The notes under the pieces: model-generated
Seen by the model: only the letters and a program-made list of their open reading frames with translations
Told to the model about the DNA's origin: nothing
The model's database searches: none
Assembly: GCA_036925085.1 (NCBI GenBank)
Contig: JAUPFP010000002.1
Location: forward strand, 5,760,890-5,824,889
Direction of reading: 5' to 3'
Length of the DNA: 64,000 bases
DNA from: Brachycybe producta
Taxonomy: Eukaryota; Arthropoda; Diplopoda; Playtdesmida; Andrognathidae
Position numbers and translations under genes: made by a program
In this document: in pieces, positions 55,449 through 64,000 of the stretch
Layout of the letters: each line of letters opens with the position of its first letter
Position numbering within the stretch: position 1 is the stretch's first letter

Positions 55449-57117
55449 TAGTCCAGTAACCTAGTACATCTTAAGTTGCATCAAGTGGAGGTAGTAGGTT
55501 TCGTTTTTTTGGTATGGGATGTGACTGAGATGCAAAATCCAAGTTTTCGACCTCGGCAGCCCCACGGATCACTTTTGAATATCCCAAAAACTGCTAAATT
55601 TTTGCTTTTTTTCGTTTTTTTTCCCCAAAGACCACTCTAAACATTTTAAACTAGATTACATTTGCTACAATTTGAGACCAGAATGGGCTCGGTAGACCTA
55701 ATAGTTTCCGAGATACAGCTTTTCAAAGTTTGGCAAATTTTCCAAACTTGAAAATTTTAAGCTAATTTTCATGTTTCATCATATATGCAATTGTCTTTAT
55801 ATCTTCAGTAACCTGTATGATATGAGTCAGTGAAGTAAACATTTATTCAATTTTAACATTTTGAAGGGGAGGGGGAAGGTTTGGTTGGAGGGGGAGGTCA
55901 CTGTTCACAACCAGACGACTGAAATACAAAATTTATTTAACAAGCATTTACATCAAGTGTATACAAAAGGTGTAAATGAAGTGAATGAAAGTGTAAACGA
56001 AATGTGAATTAAAGGTGTTTCCTCTTCTTTGACGGACCAGGGCCAAGCAAATCCGCCTCTTTCAGTGCCATTTTCATCGTCCTGGACCGCCTGAAATGGA
56101 ATGAAAATATTTGTTTGTTGAATATCCCAAGGTAAAACCTTGTCAAGAAGTCCTAATATAAATGCAACACACATGTTGGTAAGTATTAATTAATAGAAAT
56201 AATGGTAACTTTCAACAACAATACGAGTGATGCTATTGAACAAGTCGAGGAACAATATCAGGTATACTTACATTCGTATTGTTGAAAGTTACCATTATTT
56301 CTATTACTTACCAACATGTGTGTTGCATTTATATTAGGACTTTTTGACAAAGTTTTACCATTCAAAGTTTTACCATTTCATTATATTAGATATTCAACAA
56401 ATAAATATTTTCATTCCATTTCAGGAGGTCCAGGACGATGAAAATGGCACTGAAGGAGGCGGATTTGCTTGGCCCTGGTCCTTCGAAGAGGAGGAAACAC
56501 CTTTAATTCACATTTCGTTTACATTTTCATTCACTTCATTTACACTTTTTGTATACACTTGATGTAAATGCTTGTTAAATAAATTTTGTATTTCAATTTC
56601 AGTCGTCTGGTTGTGAACAGTGGACCTCCCCCCTCCCACCAAATCTTCCCCCGCCCCCCATCAAAATGTTAAATTGAATAAATGTTTACTTCACTGACTC
56701 ATGTCAGACAGGTTATTGAAGATATAAAGACAATTAAATATATGATGAAACATGAAAATTAGCTTAAAATTTTCAAGTTTGGAAAATTTGCTAAACTTTG
56801 AAAAGCTGTATCTCGGAAACTATTAGGTCTACCGAGCCGATTCTGGTCTCAAATTGTAGAAAATGTAATCTAGTTTAAAAATGTATAGAGTGGTCTTTGT
56901 CGAAAACGTGCTCTTTCATGGTCAAAATGGGAAAAAAGAGCAAACATTTAGCAGTTTTTGGGATATTCAAAAGTGATCCGTGGGGCTGCCGAGGTCGAAA
57001 ACTTAGATTTTGCATCTCAGTCACATCCCATTCCCATACAAGAAAAAAAAAAAAAAACCTACTACCTCCACTTGATGCAACTTAGGCCCCCCTTTTCATG
57101 ACAAGGTTACTGGACTA
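55449..57117. mobile_element. Giant 1.67 kb inverted-repeat element with coding arms
   Basis: Two arms of about 780 and 845 bases mirror each other from the ends TAGTCCAGTAACC / GGTTACTGGACTA to a 46-base centre near 56227-56272. Each arm holds, running outward, a splice acceptor (CCATTTCAG), a short terminal reading frame ending ALKEADLLGPGPSK[K/R]RKHL with a TAA stop (minus 56077-56009; plus 56438-56506), and an AATAAA before the arm end. It looks like two copies of one end of a DNA transposon, each with the last exon of its gene, joined head to head. The superfamily is not recognisable. The flanks are TA-rich, so no target duplication can be fixed. Confidence 0.8.
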
Positions 57118-58079
57118 ATTAATTGTTCTTCATCTTCAGTGTTTCTACTTTCCTCAGCATCAACTGGATTTTTAATCATGTCAAACCAGTACGTTGCCGG
57201 ATGCTGTGACCGTAGGTTTGTAGAATTTATGTATTTTTTTTATAACTTCGTCGCTGCTGCTCATTGTAACTTGGTTACTCAGAATTGCTTCATACATCTT
57301 CGTAACTTCGTGACGCAGCATTGCTTCATAAATCATCGTAACTACTTCAAACCACTGTTCAGCTTTAATTTGTCTTCATTGATCAAACTAGTGTGGTTAT
57401 TGAGTATTTGACTATTGGTGTAACATCTTCAATTCTAATCATTTATCTTAACAATGTTAACTTTGTCTTGACTAGTTTTGATAAAATGGTAATTATATGA
57501 CTTGTGAAGGTGTAATTACCCGAATCATAGTAAAAAACCCATTAACAACATCTATCTGAATAAAATGTTCTGCGTGTAAGACCCGTTAATTTATTAGGAT
57601 TGCCACCAGGCAAAGATGGAACTTGTGTCACTGTGTTATGCAGAATTGACAAAAAGTGGAAATTGCCAAAAAATGAGTACTTGTAGTAGACATTTTCATG
57701 GCTCTATAAAATGAAGACAGTTCACATAATTCATTCGAGTCAAGTGGGCTAGAATGTGGAAGTATCGAACTTAGTTCAACACGGTGTTATACTGTTTATT
57801 AATTGTGTGTGATGCTACATGCTGCAAAGAGCCCTTGCACGCTGTCCATTGAATATGGCAGCCCTGGGCATGTCACACATGTAATAAAAGAAATGCGTAA
57901 AAAGATCTCAAGCATTTTGCATTAACTGAATGTAAATGCATTTGTTTTCCTATTTCATTTGTATATTTGTGTGAAAATTTGTCTTAATTATGTGACTTGA
58001 TGGTTGATATTATCTTGGCAAAAGTGATTTTTTAGTTTCGTTTTAGATATTACGAGTGTAGTTTAGTTCGTTTTTCGAC
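57118..58079. other. Non-coding stretch
   Basis: I see no gene or repeat I can name between the giant palindrome and the 58080 foldback. Confidence 0.55.
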
Positions 58080-58217
58080 ATTACCTACATATTCAAAAAA
58101 CGTTGCTTAGAATAAAGTTAAGTTTAAACCATTATGCAAGACAACTCTAGCATGTCTATGGAAAGTTTTTAATTTTAGCATGGTTTAAGTTTCACTTTGC
58201 TGAAGTACCGTTTTAGA
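58080..58217. mobile_element. Single ATTCTAAAA-type foldback
   Basis: AACGTTGCTTAGAATAAAGTTAAG at left, GTACCGTTTTAGAATATGGC at right; internal GGTTTAAGTTTCACTTTGC. Same family as 26300-26955 but diverged. Confidence 0.55.
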
Positions 58218-58466
58218 ATATGGCTGTAACTGTGGTGTTGGAGTGATTCTAGTGTTCGAGACGAGTTTTGTCTTCGCAGTACAATTTACGTTTTGAAGGT
58301 AATTGAACGTACATTGAAAGTGGGGACTATTAATTGTTATAATTGCTGTGTTCTGTTACCTATCTTTGTATATTTTATTAATATAAATAATTGTACTGAT
58401 ATTTTAGCCGTCCTCTAAAAAAAGTCTTAGGGTTTTCTCCGGGTTCCCCGGTTTCCTATAGACAAT

Positions 58467-58580
58467 ATCATCATCATCATTTCCTGTACCTTATCCCGCA
58501 AGCAGCAGGGTCGGCCTTGCTGGTTCTAACTCTCCACTCGTTCCGATTTTGCACCAAGCCCCCAGTGACCCTACATGCCA
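58467..58580 (-). mobile_element. 114-base 3' fragment of the same RTE-like LINE
   Basis: The reverse complement of this insert matches 40886-41001 with one base difference that I can see, including the last coding bases and the (GAT)n tail. It is flanked by exact 11-base target duplications CTATAGACAAT (58456-58466 and 58581-58591). It is thus a separate, severely 5'-truncated, recent insertion of the same family, in the opposite direction. Confidence 0.93.
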
Positions 58581-58591
58581 CTATAGACAAT

Positions 58592-60891
58592 AAAACAAAA
58601 TAAAGTTATTGGTTTAATTTTTAACATGCAAAGTTTTAATAGACAATATTGCAACATCATGTAAAATATTTCCTAAATAGAAGGAAGGCATCTCTGAATT
58701 TTAAAATTTGCTTTCAGAAATAGGTTTTAATTTCAATTTACTTCCAATTACTTTCCAATTATATTTAATTTAGATTTTTATATTATTAAAAAATATTTAA
58801 GTTTGTGTGAAAAGAATTTTTTAAATAATTGAAAAATTGAATATGGATTGTTCATAGGAAGTATTTGATGGTTATTGAATATTATTAATATAGATGACGG
58901 CTGTAAGTACATTTATTTAAAATTACAGCGTGGAAGTACAATAATTAAAACATTGATTAAAATTAAAAATAAAGGTTTCCATGTTTCCTGTAGTTTAAAT
59001 GTTTGCATTTTGCAATAGTCGACTAATTTAATAGTTCAGTCAGTTAGTTTTAGCCCGGTCGCTGGGTTACGGTCGCTCCTAAAGAATTTAACCTATTGAT
59101 AAATTAAAATGTGTTAATTTATCATTCTTAATGTACAAAAAGAGAATGTTTGCACTTTGGCCATATAAAAGTACCAAAAAATACAATATAGAAATGAGTC
59201 AGGGTCTTAAAATATCCATTTTTTGTACGTCCATTGAACATTATTGTATCTGAAGCTCTAAGTGCAGTCTGTGGCATCTATTTGCCACACAATACTACAT
59301 AGGTAAAGTTTACATTTGAGTTACCTCTGTATATTTATCTTCTCTGGACTAAATGGGACCAGGACATGGTCTTTTTACATTTAACTTCCCGATAGTGAAG
59401 TAGCGAATTAAAGCCAAAAACACTGATAAACTAAAAGCCAATCCGGATAATCGAGATTCTGTTGTACTGTATATTGAAAAATGATATCCTTGTAAGGTCT
59501 CGATTGTTGTAGTAAGATTTTATAAACACATAGCGGATAATATTAATTCACCCTCGTACTAATTATTACTGAACTTGGATATTATATTGAAAGTTACGAA
59601 ATTAACAGAACATTTTTGTTTATACACTTGTGTACAAGAAATTGAGGAAATCACATACAAGTGATATAAATAACCAATGTTAAGTAGTTTTGCTCGGTTT
59701 TTAATTTTCTATTTATTTTGTGTATTATTTTCGTCAATACGGCGCTTTGTTTGCGCGTAAAAAAAACCACAAAGTTTAATGAAAGTTTTAGAAGTTTTTA
59801 ATTTCCTTGTTTAAAATGCAATTTGAAGGAATGCAAAAATTAAATTTACATAGAAACTGAATTAAGATAATATAATTATATTCCATTCACTTTTCTCTTA
59901 TAATTAATTACAGACACACACACATAACACTATTTATATATTTACATTGAAATTATTACAGTTAAATGTTCTTCTTGATATATAAATATCATACAATCTG
60001 AGCAAAACTCATTTCTTTATATGATGGAAATTTAGTTAATTAGAAAAAAAGATCTCAAGAGTAGAAAATACATATAAAAACTGGTTTACAAAATGTAACA
60101 AGAGTGTCACAAAAGTCTTATTGAAAAACAAATAAACAAACCAAAAAGTTACTTTTGTGACACTTTGTACACTGCACATATAGTGTATAATCGGCGATTA
60201 AGTTAAACAACCTGTTAAATATATAACATTAAACCCGCAATTATCTAAGATAAGAAAGATGAGTTTCAATCAGCTATTAAATCAAAGTAGTTATTTTTCA
60301 ATGGGTTGGTTATTCTGCTTTTTTTTAAAGCAACCGGAAGAAGCATTTGAAACATTGTTTTGGGACAGTATCATGTTTCTTGATTCTGTCCCGCAACAAT
60401 GTATCGCGACATTGTTTCACCACTACGTATCCCAGTGTGTACTAGCGTTTAGTAACTAGAAACGCAGGTGAATCACTTAGTGACTTGCGTATTGATATTT
60501 TTAAAAATAAACTATTTGTGGACGATAAATCGCTTGCTACTGTTCCAATACTTAAAATTTGGTCATTTTTCAAACTATGATAAACGTTATTTTTAAAGAT
60601 TTCAATACGAACATACCCTCTTAATATGATTCAATTGTTTGTCTCGATTCTAAAGCACTTTTTTACGTTTTTTCTTAGTTGTTTTAAAAAAAACGCAAAA
60701 ATTCAACACTTGAAATTGGACTTAAGTCTTTCTAATGAGTCATTAAAACGTATCATATCTAAATAGAATATAATGAAAAAATCTGATTAAAAGAGACAAA
60801 AAAAGAACAAATCTATAACTAATAAATTAATTTTATGGCTTGGTTAATTAAATGGGGAAATTAAAAGGAAAAAGGGCCCTTAATTACATTT
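58592..60891. other. Non-coding stretch between the LINE fragment and Nedd4
   Basis: AT-rich. Holds a pogo-like fragment near 59440-59470, a small inverted repeat GTGTCACAAAAGT / ACTTTTGTGACAC at about 60105-60162, a GAAACATTGTTTTGGGACAG foldback near 60346-60412, and a family A copy at 60455-60665. Confidence 0.6.
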
Positions 60892-60897
60892 TTTATT
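60892..60897 (-). terminator. Probable Nedd4 polyadenylation signal AATAAA
   Basis: Minus-strand AATAAA lies about 120 bases past the Nedd4 stop, a normal distance. Nothing else in the next 200 bases looks better. Confidence 0.5.
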
Positions 60898-61016
60898 CCT
60901 TTAACTTGGTTATCCTTATAAATTTAATTTTGGTTTCATATTGGGAGAAAAAAAAACATGGTAAATACATTAAAATTTGTTATGTTTTTAGATGTTTGAT
61001 TGCAGAATTCCATGAT

Positions 61017-63600
<2,584 letters not shown>

Positions 63601-64000
63601 CTAAAAAAGACCATTTAATCGTTTTATTAACAAATCGTTTCAAAACTTATAAAGTAACAGATGATGGATCGTAACAAAGGTTTTTTTGTTGCTATTTTGC
63701 AATTCTTTCTAAGATGATTTGGATGATTTGAAACTCGAGGGTGAACATTGCCATCAATGCAGTCGAGTTAACTCCATTGTTCAAAAATTTAACCATTGTT
63801 AATGTAACCATTGTTGTTTCCACTAGAAAATTAACTGTGGTTAACCTTTTAACTTCAGTTAATTTGTGTAGTGGAAACGAGGTACATATCAGGGTAGGTT
63901 TTTATACTCTAAACTTTGTGCTAAAAATTAATTGCAATGTGTTTCTGGTATTTCAGGCACATGTTTAATTCTTTTAATTTCGTGTTTGATAAAACAGCAT
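63601..64000. other. Nedd4 intron with a small MITE
   Basis: 63808-63882 is an inverted repeat with GTTTCCACTA / TAGTGGAAAC ends and AACTGTGGTTAAC words inside; similar AACCATTGTT words lie just before it. No further Nedd4 exon before the window edge. Confidence 0.55.

Noticed and set aside
56344-56562. Longer frames DIQQINIFIPFQEVQDDENG and its mirror at 55953-56174
   Set aside because: The differences between arms change residues in this frame but are nearly all silent in the frame ending SKKRKHL, so the latter is the real one.
55449-57117. Reading the giant palindrome as a large virus-like DNA element
   Set aside because: No polymerase, integrase or capsid-like frame is visible, the ends and flanks do not fit such elements, and the unit is too small; a plain DNA transposon derivative fits better.

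Overview
This window is animal nuclear DNA. It is AT-rich, its genes carry many introns with GT-AG borders, and it is full of simple repeats and short inverted-repeat elements. Short TTAGG arrays (about 11035-11120, and at the centre of a foldback at 49251-49665) are the telomere word of most arthropods. An arthropod is therefore the best guess, but nothing here fixes the species.

Three host genes are readable. (1) The 3' part of a class IX myosin (Myo9, + strand) occupies 24417-41896. Thirty-seven exons join in phase and encode 1812 residues: the motor from just before switch I, the class IX loop-2 insert, four IQ motifs, a charged helix, two C1 zinc modules, a RhoGAP domain and a C-terminal tail. 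The exons with the P-loop and N-terminal Ras-association domain are not in the 24.4 kb upstream. (2) An intronless ZIP zinc transporter of the SLC39A1-3 type (+ strand) lies at 44690-45706. (3) The HECT ligase end of a NEDD4-type ubiquitin ligase (- strand) lies at 61017-63600. Its ten exons encode 388 residues, and its C2 and WW exons lie beyond base 64000. Myo9 and Nedd4 converge, with the transporter between them. The genes share no obvious pathway: one is an actin motor that switches off Rho, one imports zinc, and one ubiquitinates membrane proteins.

The rest is mostly a layered set of mobile-element fossils. Bases 1-24416 carry no recognisable coding exon. They hold foldback elements, three hAT-type elements, Helitron-like copies nested in one of them, a tandem TTAGG/minisatellite block and a LINE fragment. 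Introns of Myo9 carry about seven copies of one palindromic family, a whole hAT-type element with an 8-bp target duplication, and a young 5'-truncated RTE-like LINE with a 12-bp duplication. Bases 42.5-44.1 kb are pogo-like MITEs nested three deep. Bases 46.7-50.7 kb are MITEs sharing a 'CACAnRACCACTTT' word, plus a foldback with inverted telomere repeats at its apex. Bases 52.9-53.7 kb are a solo LTR. Bases 55449-57117 form a 1.67 kb inverted repeat whose two arms each carry the same short C-terminal reading frame, differing almost only at synonymous sites. A second copy of the young LINE end, with its own 11-bp duplication, lies at 58467-58580.

The best leads are the coding-armed giant palindrome, the telomere-apex foldback, the word-built MITE families and the recently active LINE. 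No CRISPR, operon or prokaryotic feature is present.
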